64,000 nt of DNA from Micromonospora endolithica (GTDB lineage: Bacteria; Actinomycetota; Actinomycetes; Mycobacteriales; Micromonosporaceae): NCBI RefSeq assembly GCF_003626595.1, contig NZ_RBAK01000001.1:1054001-1118000 (forward strand), written 5' to 3'. Shown one piece after another: positions 8,731-16,438 of this stretch (position 1 is the first letter of the stretch; each line of letters opens with the position of its first letter). A program made the translations under genes and the position numbers. The notes below the pieces were generated by a model. That model searched no databases and was not told the DNA's origin. It was given only the letters and a program-made list of their open reading frames with translations.

Positions 8731-9330
8731 TCACTCGACGTCGCCGACGGGCGCGAAGGCGCGCAGTGTGGCCTCGACCAGGGCGTCGGCGAACGCCGCG
8801 TCGAGCGGGCCGGTGCGCAGCAGCCAGCGCTGGACGAACGGGGCGTAGAGGAGGTCGAGGCAGAGCGCGAGGTCGGCCTCGGGGTGCAGCTGGCCGGCTC
8901 GCTGGCCGGCGCGCAGCCGGGCGAGCTTGGCCTCGGTCACCGGACGGTCGACCTGCTCCCGGTAGAGCATGGCCAGCTCGGGATCGACGGCGATCTCGGC
9001 ATAGAGGCCACGCAGCAGCGCGGAGAGCGCCGGATCACCGAACTCCACGGCGGTGGCCCGCAGCACCGTCTTCAGGTCGGCCTCCAGGTCACCCGTGTCG
9101 GGCAGGGTGATGCCGCCGGTCTCGTCCTCGCTCAGCGCGCGGACCGCGTCGAGCACCACCGCGCCCTTCGACGGCCACCAGCGGTAGATCGTCTGCTTGC
9201 CCACACCGGCGTGCCGAGCGACCGCCTCGATCGACAGGCGGGGATAGCCGACCTCGACGACGAGGTCGCGGGCGGCGGCCAGGACGGCACGGCGGGACCG
9301 GTCGCTGCGGCGGGTGGTGTCGGGTGACAT
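8731..9330 (-). CDS. TetR/AcrR family transcriptional repressor
   Basis: The 199-residue protein has a TetR N-terminal HTH at about residues 12-58 (RAVLAAARDLVVEVGY ... IEAVARHAGVGKQTIYRWWPSKGAVV), and an all-helical C-terminal ligand domain with FVQRWLLRTGPL near the end. It is divergent from the SDR gene at 9437. The 106-bp space between them holds two near-identical palindromes, so it probably represses both itself and the SDR. The ligand is unknown. Confidence 0.9.
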   Translation of the reverse strand: MSPDTTRRSDRSRRAVLAAARDLVVEVGYPRLSIEAVARHAGVGKQTIYRWWPSKGAVVLDAVRALSEDETGGITLPDTGDLEADLKTVLRATAVEFGDPALSALLRGLYAEIAVDPELAMLYREQVDRPVTEAKLARLRAGQRAGQLHPEADLALCLDLLYAPFVQRWLLRTGPLDAAFADALVEATLRAFAPVGDVE

Positions 9331-9345
9331 GGGTGCAGCATAGCC

Positions 9346-9405
9346 GAGACGAGACGGTCCGTCTCGGCCTGTGCTAGACTCACCGAGACGAAACGGTCCG
9401 TCTCG
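9346..9405. promoter_or_regulatory. Two copies of a palindromic TetR operator in the divergent promoter
   Basis: A 21-bp sequence occurs at 9346-9366 and 9385-9405 with one base different. Its core is GAGACGG-T-CCGTCTC in the first copy (7-bp arms, 9351-9365). A TAGACT box (9375-9380) lies between the copies and suits a -10 for the rightward SDR gene, so repressor on either copy would block it. The regulator assignment follows from adjacency. Confidence 0.8.
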
Positions 9406-9436
9406 TCAGTCGGTTCTCGTCGAGAGGCAGTTGATC

Positions 9437-10261
9437 ATGCGAACCTGGTTCATCACCGGTGCCTCCCGTGGCCTCGGTCGCGCCTTCACCGAGGCCGCCC
9501 TCGCCGCCGGGGACCGGGTGGTCGGCGTCGCCCGCGACGTGCGTCCGCTCGACGACCTGGTCGACGCGTCCGGCGGACGCCTGGTCGCGTACCCCCTCGA
9601 CGTGGCCGACCGGGCCGCGGTGTTCGCCGGCGTGCGACGGGCGACCGACCAACTCGGTCGCCTCGACGTCGTGGTCAACAACGCCGGCGGCGCGCTGCTC
9701 GGCATGGTCGAGGAGGTCACCGAGGAGCAGGCCCGCGCCCACTTCGACGTCAACTTCTTCGGCGCGCTCTGGGTCAGCCAGGCCGTGCTGCCGATCATGC
9801 GTGAGCAGGGCGGCGGGCACCTGTTGCAGGTGTCGTCGATCGGCTCCTTCGGGGGATTCGCCTCGACCGGCCTCTACAGCGCGGGCAAGTCCGCACTCGA
9901 CACGGTCAGCGAGGCCCTGGCCATGGAGGCCGAACCCTTCGGTGTCCGGGTGACCATTCTCCACCTCGGCGGATACCAGACCGAGCTGTTCACCACCGGC
10001 CTCACCCAGACCGAAGCCCACCCGGCGTACGAGTCGCTGCGCGCCAAGCTGGCCGCACTGTGGAGCGAGGCCGAGGATTTCGATCCGACGCTCGCCGCGG
10101 AGGTCCTGCTGCGGGCGGTGGCGCTGTCCGATCCGCCGAAGCGGTTGGTGCTGGGCGGGACGGCGTTCGACCTGGTCCGTGGCCTGGATGCGGCCCGCAC
10201 CGCCGAGTACACGCGCTGGGAGGACCTGAGCCGGCTCGGTGACCGCCCCGCCATTTCCTGA
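9437..10261 (+). CDS. Short-chain dehydrogenase/reductase (SDR) family oxidoreductase
   Basis: The ATG at 9437 (274 residues) is preceded by GAGAGG at 9422-9427. Classical SDR features are all present: the TGASRGLG cofactor motif at 8-15, NNAGG near residue 83, a Ser about 13 residues before YSAGK, and YSAGK as the catalytic Tyr/Lys pair. The substrate is unknown. It is divergent from a TetR gene, and twin operators in its promoter suggest induction by the TetR ligand, a common arrangement for detoxifying reductases. Confidence 0.9.
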   Translation: MRTWFITGASRGLGRAFTEAALAAGDRVVGVARDVRPLDDLVDASGGRLVAYPLDVADRAAVFAGVRRATDQLGRLDVVVNNAGGALLGMVEEVTEEQARAHFDVNFFGALWVSQAVLPIMREQGGGHLLQVSSIGSFGGFASTGLYSAGKSALDTVSEALAMEAEPFGVRVTILHLGGYQTELFTTGLTQTEAHPAYESLRAKLAALWSEAEDFDPTLAAEVLLRAVALSDPPKRLVLGGTAFDLVRGLDAARTAEYTRWEDLSRLGDRPAIS

Positions 10262-10299
10262 CATTCGGATAGGGCGAGAGTCGGGTATTCCTCCATTCG

Positions 10300-10329
10300 T
10301 TGACACGGCTTCGCGGCGGATCCCACGAT
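10300..10329 (+). promoter_or_regulatory. Candidate sigma-70-type promoter for the small protein at 10363
   Basis: TTGACA at 10300-10305 and CACGAT at 10324-10329 are separated by 18 bp, about 34 nt before the ATG. Confidence 0.5.
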
Positions 10330-10362
10330 GGCCGCACGAAACTCCCTCGAATGGAGACCCGC

Positions 10363-10722
10363 ATGTCGTATACCGCTAATCCGCCCCCGTACCTTCGCGA
10401 CCTCGGCACCATTCTCGACAGAATGGTCACCGACCCGGCATTCACCGAGGCGTTCTGGGCCGACCCGGCGGCGGCCGTGAGCGCTGCCGGCCTCACGGTG
10501 GACCCGAAGGTGCTGGAGCTGCCGTCCATGGTCGACCGGGCCGTGCTCGATCGCGGGCTGCTCGACGTCCGGGCCGACCTGGCACCGTTCCTGGCCCTGG
10601 AGAATCCGCTGGCCATCGGTGGTGCGCTGGCGCTGGGTATGGCGCTCGGCTGGGCCGCCAGCGAGTACTACCACCACCACCACGCCGACCCGCATCCCGC
10701 CCCGGCGGAGCCGCACCACTGA
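10363..10722 (+). CDS. Small protein resembling an NHLP-type (Os1348-like) leader, with His-rich tail
   Basis: The ATG at 10363 (119 residues) has GGAG 6 nt upstream. Residues about 8-60 resemble nitrile-hydratase-like leader peptides: an amphipathic start, then DPAFTEAFWADPAAAVSAAG. Residues about 82-100 are hydrophobic and begin with a GG pair (PLAIGG/ALALGMALG). The tail is extremely His/Pro-rich (HHHH, then HADPHPAPAEPHH), suggesting metal binding. NHLP proteins serve as precursors of modified peptides, but no modifying enzyme or peptidase-exporter is adjacent, so the role is open. It has its own promoter and a strong terminator downstream. Confidence 0.7.
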   Translation: MSYTANPPPYLRDLGTILDRMVTDPAFTEAFWADPAAAVSAAGLTVDPKVLELPSMVDRAVLDRGLLDVRADLAPFLALENPLAIGGALALGMALGWAASEYYHHHHADPHPAPAEPHH

Positions 10723-10787
10723 GAACCCGCCCGCCCCGTGCCGCGGGCCGCTCAGTCCGGTGGACCGGCCCGTCGGCGTACCCCCAG

Positions 10788-10818
10788 GGGGCCGCCCGCC
10801 CGCCTGGCGGGCGGCCCC
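10788..10818. terminator. Bidirectional hairpin terminator
   Basis: A perfect 13-bp stem (10788-10800/10806-10818) with a 5-nt loop lies between convergent genes ending at 10722 (+) and 10828 (-). Confidence 0.8.
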
Positions 10819-10827
10819 GATCGCAGG

Positions 10828-11025
10828 TCAGCGCAGGCCGTGCCGCACCTGTCCGACGAAGGCGGACCAGGCGGTCGGGGGGAATCGCAGCGCCGGGCCG
10901 GCCTGGTCCTTGCTGTCGCGGACGGCCACCACGCCGGGCAGGTTGTCGGCCACCTCGACGCAGTTGCCGCCGCTCCCGCCGCTGCGGGTGCTCTTGCGCC
11001 AGACGGCACCGGCAAGGTCAGTCAT
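10828..11025 (-). CDS. DUF397 domain-containing small protein
   Basis: The 65-residue product is a complete DUF397 domain: WRKSTRSGGSGGNCVEVA, then VAVRDSKD, then LRFPPTAWSAFVGQVR. DUF397 proteins are small actinobacterial partners of XRE/DUF5753 regulators, as at abaA- and whiJ-type loci of Streptomyces. It overlaps the regulator gene by 4 bp, so the pair is co-translated. They probably work together as regulator and antagonist or cofactor. Confidence 0.95.
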   Translation of the reverse strand: MTDLAGAVWRKSTRSGGSGGNCVEVADNLPGVVAVRDSKDQAGPALRFPPTAWSAFVGQVRHGLR

Positions 11026-11906
11026 GCTCGCTCCTCGATGATCGCTTTGATCATTTTCTCGGACTCCACCTCATCCGACGCGAGCGTCTCCAGATCGGAC
11101 CAGACGTGGTCGTAGGCAGCGACTTCGGCTGGCTTGTCCAGGTAGAGCGCGCCGGTGATGTTCTCAAGGTAGACGGTAGTCGGCTCGGTCGATGCCCGGC
11201 CGAGCGGCTGCGGGAAGTCCAGCACCACGAAGGTGCCCGTCTCACTGGCCAGCGGCGGGCCGGCGGCCAGCGGCAGGATGCGCAGGCTCACGTTGGGCAG
11301 CGCGGCCACGTCGAGCAGGTGCCGCAACTGCGCGGTCATCGCGGCCCGGTCCGGGATGGTGCGGCGCAGCACGGCCTCGCTCAGCACCACCTTCAGCACC
11401 GGCGCGGCAGGCAACCGCCGGACCAGGATGTGTTGTCGCTGTAGGCGCACCTCGACGAGCTTCTCCCGCTCCGCGCCACTCATTGTGGGATTCTTGCGGC
11501 GGAACAGTTCCATGGCGTATTCCCGGGTCTGGAACAGCCCGGGAATCAGTTCCGCGTCGTAATGGCGCATCAGGACGGCGGACGATTCCAGCCCGACGTA
11601 GAGCGAGAACCACGACGGGACGACATCGCCGTACGAGTGCCACCAGCCACGGGCCCGCGTTTCCTTTGCCAGCCCGGCGACGATCGTGCGCATCTCCGCC
11701 GGCACGTCGTAGATCTCGCACATCGCTCGGGCATCGACCACCCGGACCGGCACCAGCCCCTTTTCGATGCGCCACACCTTCTGTCGCGAACAGTCCAGCC
11801 CGTCAGCGACGGCGTCCAGCGAGACCGAGGCGTCCTCGCGTAGCTGCGTGAGCAGGCGGCCGAGCTGCCGCCGGGGCACGGTGGACCCGCTTGTTTCATC
11901 CGTCAT
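11022..11906 (-). CDS. XRE-family regulator with DUF5753 domain (WhiJ-like)
   Basis: The 294-residue protein has an N-terminal HTH_31-type domain (residues about 12-70; LGRLLTQLREDASVSLDAVADGL ... RQKVWRIEKG) and a C-terminal DUF5753 domain from about residue 95 onwards (WFSLYVGLESSAVLMRHYDAELIPGLFQT and later RQHILVR, LRILPL). Such proteins regulate development and secondary metabolism together with a cognate DUF397 protein, here the next gene. Transcription is divergent from two small plus-strand genes at 12154-12554. Confidence 0.9.
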   Translation of the reverse strand: MTDETSGSTVPRRQLGRLLTQLREDASVSLDAVADGLDCSRQKVWRIEKGLVPVRVVDARAMCEIYDVPAEMRTIVAGLAKETRARGWWHSYGDVVPSWFSLYVGLESSAVLMRHYDAELIPGLFQTREYAMELFRRKNPTMSGAEREKLVEVRLQRQHILVRRLPAAPVLKVVLSEAVLRRTIPDRAAMTAQLRHLLDVAALPNVSLRILPLAAGPPLASETGTFVVLDFPQPLGRASTEPTTVYLENITGALYLDKPAEVAAYDHVWSDLETLASDEVESEKMIKAIIEERA

Positions 11907-12153
11907 GCAACATCACCGCACCCCTCCTGCAACAGCAGATGTTTCTCCTCGCGCATTTATCCCTCCCGTTCCTCGCGGGTCAATTCGAGCCCGAGGTTAG
12001 GGCGCCTCCGGTGATTGCGCAAGGCGCTCGACGTGTCACATCCTGTCACCAATCCGAACGGCCCCAAAGAGCGCCGGAAATGGCACCAGCGAGCGTCCGT
12101 CGTTCGCTGACCGCAGAATTGGCCGGCGCTGTTCTTCCTCCGGAGGACACCCG

Positions 12154-12333
12154 ATGCGCGTGACGTACGAGGAATATCTGATCGCCACCGCGCTGACCCT
12201 GGCCCGCCGGCACCGGCCGGTGTGGAGTTGGACGCACTGGCGCAGGAGGTGCCGGTGCGGCGCGGAGCTGCCCTGCCACGCCCGGCACCGGATCCCGATC
12301 AGCCGGGTCCACTGGCCGACGGAGGACCAGTGA
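12154..12333 (+). CDS. Small basic Cys/His/Trp-containing protein, unknown function
   Basis: A 59-residue frame starts at an ATG with GGAGG 7 nt upstream (12142-12146). It encodes MRVTYEEYLIATALTLARRH, then a Trp/Arg-rich centre with Cys at CRC, and a Cys/His pair further on (CHARH), which could bind a metal. Its stop overlaps the GTG of the next gene (GTGA), so the two are translated together. The good ribosome-binding site and coupling argue that it is real. It lies divergent from the XRE/DUF397 pair. Confidence 0.65.
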   Translation: MRVTYEEYLIATALTLARRHRPVWSWTHWRRRCRCGAELPCHARHRIPISRVHWPTEDQ

Positions 12334-12554
12334 CCACGCTGAAGGCGGGTGACCTGGTGCACCTGACCCGCGCGGCGAGCGTGCAGTTCGGCACGCCGAT
12401 CACCTTCCGGGTGATCCGGGTGCTCGACTGGATCACGTACGACGGCTGGGTCTGGCTGAACGGCTACGAGTTGAACGCGAAGGGCGACGCGGTGGCCCGT
12501 CGGTCGGTCTTCGTGCAGCGGGCCGGGCTACCGGGAAGCGCGTCAGCTCGGTAG
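12330..12554 (+). CDS. Small protein with SH3-like beta pattern, unknown function
   Basis: The GTG at 12330 gives 74 residues (VTTLKAGDLVHLTRAASVQF, then ITFRVIRVLDW and WVWLNGYEL). Alternating hydrophobic strands suggest a small beta barrel. It is coupled to the 59-residue gene by GTGA. The last 12 bp overlap the convergent MarR gene. No family recognised; a downstream effector of the XRE/DUF397 locus is a guess from position. Confidence 0.65.
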   Translation: MTTLKAGDLVHLTRAASVQFGTPITFRVIRVLDWITYDGWVWLNGYELNAKGDAVARRSVFVQRAGLPGSASAR

Positions 12555-12992
12555 GTCGGCGATCCGGGTCGACAGCGCGCGCAGGACCGCGAGTTCGTCC
12601 GGGCTCAGGTGATCCAGGAAGCGCGAGCGTACGGAGACGAGGTGGTGCCGGGCGGCCTCCTCCAGCACCCGGAACCCCTCGTCGGTCAGGTGCAGGATGC
12701 AGCCCCGCGCGTCCTGCGGATCGGGCTCCCGGTCGACGAGTCCCCGCCCCTGCATGCGACTCGTGTGGTGCGACAGCCGGCTGCGCGACCACTCCATCTT
12801 GGCGGCGAGGTCCTTGAGCGCCCACCGCCGGTTCGGCTTCTCCGACAGGGTGCTGAGCACCTCGTAGTCCGCCGGGGACAGCCCGGAGTCGCGGGCCAGG
12901 TCCCGACCGAGCCGCGCCGGCAGCGCGGTCAACAGGCGGCGGAAGGCCCGCCACGCGTCTTCCTCGTCCTCGCTCAACCAGGGGGTCGCCAC
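12543..12992 (-). CDS. MarR family winged-helix transcriptional regulator
   Basis: The 149-residue protein starts at GTG. The MarR winged helix spans about residues 35-110: LSPADYEVLSTLSE, then ALKDLAAKMEWSRSRLSHHT, then GLVDREPDPQDARG as the wing. It is divergent from the flavin reductase fusion gene at 13048, and a repeated TTGACA..TCATCGA element with the perfect palindrome TGACATGTCA sits between them. It therefore probably represses that gene and itself, relieved by a redox-active or phenolic ligand, as is common for the family. Confidence 0.9.
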   Translation of the reverse strand: MATPWLSEDEEDAWRAFRRLLTALPARLGRDLARDSGLSPADYEVLSTLSEKPNRRWALKDLAAKMEWSRSRLSHHTSRMQGRGLVDREPDPQDARGCILHLTDEGFRVLEEAARHHLVSVRSRFLDHLSPDELAVLRALSTRIADLPS

Positions 12993-13010
12993 CCGGTCAG
13001 CCTACAGTTT

Positions 13011-13057
13011 GTTGACACATCATCGAAGCATGGCTAGCTTCGTTGACATGTCATCGA
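13011..13057 (+). promoter_or_regulatory. MarR operator repeats overlapping a leaderless promoter
   Basis: Imperfect 16-bp direct repeats at 13011-13026 and 13042-13057 differ at two positions; the second contains the palindrome TGACATGTCA (13044-13053). TTGACA at 13012-13017 and TAGCTT at 13035-13040 are spaced by 17 bp, placing the transcription start 7-8 nt later, at the ATG at 13048. A bound MarR protein would cover both promoter and start codon. Confidence 0.65.
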
Positions 13058-14124
13058 CTTCCTCGCTCCGCGTCCTGGTCATCGTCGCCAGCACCCGCCC
13101 CGGTCGACTCGGCCCGGCCGTCGCCGACTGGTTCGTCGCCGCCACCCGCCCGGCGGCGACCGAAGGCGGGATCACCGTCGAGGTCGCCGATCTGGCCGAG
13201 ATAGGACTACCGCTGTTCGACGAGCCCGCGCACCCCGCCAGCGGCAGCTACGCCCACGAACACACCCGCGCCTGGAGCCGGCGGGTGGCCGCCGCCGACG
13301 CCTTCGTGGTGGTCACCCCCGAATACAACTTCGGCATGCCGGCGGCGCTGAAGAACGCCCTCGACTTCCTCTACCACGAGTGGTCGTGGAAGCCGGTGGG
13401 CTTCGTCAGCTACGGCAACACCTCGGCGGGCACCCGGGCGGTGCAGATGACCAAGCAGGTCGTCACCACCCTGCGGATGATGCCGATCGGCGCCACCGTC
13501 GCCCTCCGCCTCGCCGACGACACCCGCGACGGGCGGATCAGCCCGTCCGTGAAGCTCGACGACGCCGCCCGCGCGGTGCTGCGTGAAGTGGACCGGGTCG
13601 CCCGGGTGATGCGGCCGCTACGCGACAGTGGGGACACCGACCCGGCCGGGCCGGTCGACGGGCTGCGGCTGGCTCCCGCCCGCGGCGACGACCTGGCCGA
13701 GCTGCTCGTACTCCAGCGGTGTTGTTGGGTGCAGGAGGCCCTGGCCAACGACACCCTCGACCTGCCGCCGCTGCGGGAGACCCTCGACGACCTGCGCGCG
13801 TCGCTGTCGACCTGGCGGCTCTGGTGCGTACGCCGGCACGGTCGCCTCGTCGCGGCGGTCCGCGCCCGCGCGGACGGCGACACGTGGCTGATCGGTCGGC
13901 TCATGGTGGCCCCCGACCAGGCCGGGCACGGCATCGGGTCCTGGCTGCTCGGCTACGTCGAGGCGCAGGCCCCGGCGGAGACCACCCGCTGCGCGCTGTT
14001 CACCGGCGCCCGCAGCGCCGGCAACATCGCGCGGTACGAGCGCGCCGGCTATGCCCGCGGCACCGCCGGGGACGCCCCGGACGGCAGCGTCCGGCTCACC
14101 AAGTCACGGCAGTCGGTCGGCTGA
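13048..14124 (+). CDS. NAD(P)H-dependent FMN reductase fused to a GNAT acetyltransferase
   Basis: The ATG at 13048 is chosen because the -10 box leaves the transcript starting there; an ATG at 13030 falls inside the promoter. Of 358 residues, about 1-190 form a flavodoxin-like FMN reductase (VIVASTRPGR phosphate loop, TPEYNFGMPAALKNALDFL, then YGNTSAG). Residues about 205-358 form a GNAT domain (RLAPARGDDLAELLVL ... IGRLMVAPDQAGHGIGSWLL ... NIARYERAGY). Quinone or azo reduction plus acetylation by one polypeptide would suit detoxification of aromatic amines, but substrates are unknown. Control by the divergent MarR is likely. Confidence 0.85.
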   Translation: MSSTSSLRVLVIVASTRPGRLGPAVADWFVAATRPAATEGGITVEVADLAEIGLPLFDEPAHPASGSYAHEHTRAWSRRVAAADAFVVVTPEYNFGMPAALKNALDFLYHEWSWKPVGFVSYGNTSAGTRAVQMTKQVVTTLRMMPIGATVALRLADDTRDGRISPSVKLDDAARAVLREVDRVARVMRPLRDSGDTDPAGPVDGLRLAPARGDDLAELLVLQRCCWVQEALANDTLDLPPLRETLDDLRASLSTWRLWCVRRHGRLVAAVRARADGDTWLIGRLMVAPDQAGHGIGSWLLGYVEAQAPAETTRCALFTGARSAGNIARYERAGYARGTAGDAPDGSVRLTKSRQSVG

Positions 14125-14142
14125 AGGGTCGGGCGTACGGGA

Positions 14143-14173
14143 ACGCCCGCCTCGCGTGGTGCGAGGCGGGCGT
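14143..14173. terminator. Bidirectional hairpin terminator
   Basis: A perfect 13-bp stem (14143-14155/14161-14173) with loop GTGGT lies between two convergent genes. Confidence 0.85.
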
Positions 14174-14186
14174 CCGGTCGAACCGA

Positions 14187-15695
14187 TCAGGGGTTGCTGT
14201 AGCCGAGGACGTAGCTGCCGGAGCCGCTGTAGGCGTGCACCCGCCAGCGGTAGTAGCCGGCCGTGCCGTTGTAGCTGACGTTCTCGTCCGCCGCCGCCGA
14301 GGCGCCCTGCGCCACCACGCTCCACCCGCTGCCGTTCCACTTCTGCAGGTAGAGGTCGAAGTCGGTGCCGGTCGGGCCGTCCAGGCAGCCCCGGTGGGTG
14401 CCGGAGGCCGAGGAGTAGTAGTAGCTGCCGTTCGGCTGGTAGGCGCTGCCGCCGCTGGACAGCGACCCGTTCACGGTGAACTCGTAGCCGGTGCAGCCGG
14501 TCGGCGGGTTGGTCGGGGGCGGGGTGCCACCGCCACTGGTCACCAGGGTCCGGCCGTACGCGGAGAGGATCTCGTTGACCGGCTGGAAGTAGGTGGTGCC
14601 GCCGGAGCTGCAGTTGCCGGAGCCGCCGGAGGTGACGCCCTGCGCCTGCTGGCCGCTGAGCCAGGAACCGCCGGAGTCACCCGGCTCGGCGCAGGCGTTG
14701 GTGCGGGTCAGGCCGGAGACGGAGCCCTCCGCGTAGTTGACGGTCTGGTTGTAGGCCTGCACCGTGCCGCAGCGCCAGCCGGTGGTCGAGCCGGAGCGGC
14801 AGATGGCCGACCCGATCGGGGCCACCGTGGAGCCGGCCACCGTCACGTTGCCGCCGGCGTAGTTGTTGACCCACGGCTGCGGGGTCCAGTTGGAGTTGAC
14901 CGCCACCCAGGCGTAGTCGTTGCCGGGGAACGAGGAGCCCTGGAAGGTGCCCTGGCTGACGCGGTTGAAGCCGGTCGTGGCGTTGCCGGTGTTGCCGCAG
15001 TGCCCGGCGGTGACGAAGCCGCCGTTGACGGAGAAGCCGACCGAGCAGCGGCCGCCGCCGATGTAGTAGGCGTCGCCCCCGCGTACGTCGTAGAGCAACC
15101 GGGGCTTCTCGGTGGTGCGGACCACCCGTACCGTGGCGGCGTCGACGCCGCTGGCCTTGACGAAGGCGCTGGCGGCGGCGGTGCCGCCGCGCGCCTGCAC
15201 CACGACGGTGTTGGTCTTGACGTCGACGTACCAGCCGGGCACCGAGGCCGGCGGCGCCTTGGCGGCCGCGGCGTCCAGGCCGTCCTTGACCGCGTCGAGC
15301 TTGGCGACGCTGCGGTCCACCAGCTTCGGGGTGGCGCCGGCGGCGGTCACCTCGGCGGCCTTGGCGCTGTCCGTGACGGCCACGACCAGCGACTTCGCGT
15401 CCGGTGCCAGCCAGGCGCCGGCGAAGGTGGAGCCGAGCCGCTTACGCAGCACCAGTTCGGTGCGGCTGGCGGCGTCGTCGGAGGCGATCCGGGCACGAGC
15501 CGCGGTGGCGGTCAGGCCCAGGTCGCGTTGCATCGCGGCGAGCATCTCGGGCGAGGCGGCCTCCCCGGCCGCAGCGGCGGGTGCGGCCGGTGTCGGCCCG
15601 GTGGGACTCGCGCCGGCGGGCCCGGCGATGACGATGGCAGCCAGCCCGGCCGGCAACAGGATCGCTGCTGCCGTGCCAGCAAGGACTCGGTTCAT
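14187..15695 (-). CDS. Secreted S1-family (streptogrisin/alpha-lytic type) serine protease with C-terminal beta domain
   Basis: The 502-residue preproprotein has a signal peptide (residues 1-29), an alpha-lytic-type pro-region to about residue 200, and a chymotrypsin-fold protease from about 202. The triad is visible: H232 in TAGHC, D260 in GNDYAW and S341 in GDSGGS. Cys pairs flank the triad as in streptogrisins. A Gly/Thr/Pro linker (about 388-398) leads to a C-terminal domain of about 100 residues (CTGYEFTVNG ... DFDLYLQKWNG ... YYRWRVHAYSGSG) typical of pre-peptidase C-terminal beta domains. It probably acts as an extracellular endopeptidase. GAAGGAG precedes the ATG. It is monocistronic. 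Confidence 0.95.
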   Translation of the reverse strand: MNRVLAGTAAAILLPAGLAAIVIAGPAGASPTGPTPAAPAAAAGEAASPEMLAAMQRDLGLTATAARARIASDDAASRTELVLRKRLGSTFAGAWLAPDAKSLVVAVTDSAKAAEVTAAGATPKLVDRSVAKLDAVKDGLDAAAAKAPPASVPGWYVDVKTNTVVVQARGGTAAASAFVKASGVDAATVRVVRTTEKPRLLYDVRGGDAYYIGGGRCSVGFSVNGGFVTAGHCGNTGNATTGFNRVSQGTFQGSSFPGNDYAWVAVNSNWTPQPWVNNYAGGNVTVAGSTVAPIGSAICRSGSTTGWRCGTVQAYNQTVNYAEGSVSGLTRTNACAEPGDSGGSWLSGQQAQGVTSGGSGNCSSGGTTYFQPVNEILSAYGRTLVTSGGGTPPPTNPPTGCTGYEFTVNGSLSSGGSAYQPNGSYYYSSASGTHRGCLDGPTGTDFDLYLQKWNGSGWSVVAQGASAAADENVSYNGTAGYYRWRVHAYSGSGSYVLGYSNP

Positions 15696-15823
15696 CCGGA
15701 AACTCCTTCGGTTCGGCGGAGCTGCCGGTCCGGCCTGGTCGCTCCGGCACCGACAGGTGGCCGTAACCTAGAACACGTTCTATCGATGTCGGTAGATAGC
15801 CTTTGGCTCATACCGCGGCGGCG

Positions 15824-16378
15824 TCAGCCGAAGGTGCGCAGGACCATGTCGATCATCGCCTCGACATCGGCGTCGGCCATCGGCTCGCCGGTCATTCCCA
15901 TCCGGTGGAGCAACGTTCCGGTGACGACGTCGATGAGGAGCAGAACCCGGTCGTCCGGCTCGCCCAGCGCGTCCTGGACCGCGACCCGGTACGGCTCCTG
16001 GAACCGCTTGGACAGGATCTCGCGCAGCGACGGATCGTTGATGGCGTCGCTGAACACGCCCGCGAACGCCGCCCCGGCCCCTGGCGCACTGATCTTCGCG
16101 GCTATCCAGCGGATCGCCGACGCGACGACCTCACCCCGATCGGCGCCGGTCAGCGGCACCGGGCCGAACGCGTCGAGCAGGCAGTCCGCGATCAACGCGC
16201 CCTTCGACGGCCAGCGCCGGTAGAGCGTCGTCTTCGCGACCCCCGCCGCCGTGGCGATGCGGTCCATCGTCGCGCCCGCGTAGCCCAGTTCCCGCACCGA
16301 ACGCAGGGTGGCCGCGAAGACGGTCGCGTTCAGGTCCGAGCGGGGACGCCCAGCCGTCGGGGGGGTAGTGGCCTGCAC
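15824..16378 (-). CDS. TetR/AcrR family transcriptional repressor
   Basis: The 184-residue protein starts at GTG. The HTH lies at about residues 18-63 (ATLRSVRELGYAGATMDRIA ... GVAKTTLYRRWPSKGALI). The C-terminal ligand domain resembles TetR_C_16/33 types. It is divergent from the esterase-ABC operon at 16439, and a 17-bp palindrome lies in between, so it probably represses that operon and itself. Confidence 0.9.
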   Translation of the reverse strand: MQATTPPTAGRPRSDLNATVFAATLRSVRELGYAGATMDRIATAAGVAKTTLYRRWPSKGALIADCLLDAFGPVPLTGADRGEVVASAIRWIAAKISAPGAGAAFAGVFSDAINDPSLREILSKRFQEPYRVAVQDALGEPDDRVLLLIDVVTGTLLHRMGMTGEPMADADVEAMIDMVLRTFG

Positions 16379-16402
16379 CGGTTCAGGCTAACCTCACCAT
16401 TA

Positions 16403-16419
16403 CGCTACTGCGAGTAGCG
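16403..16419. promoter_or_regulatory. Palindromic operator for the divergent TetR gene
   Basis: CGCTACT-gcg-AGTAGCG is a perfect dyad with 7-bp arms, 20 bp before the ATG at 16439 and 25 bp before the TetR start. Position and symmetry fit a TetR operator controlling both directions. Confidence 0.75.
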
Positions 16420-16438
16420 CAATTAACCGGGAGGTCTC

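Noticed and set aside
15771..15780. GAACACGTTC as an SOS box
   Set aside because: Arms GAAC/GTTC are spaced by only 2 nt instead of 4.
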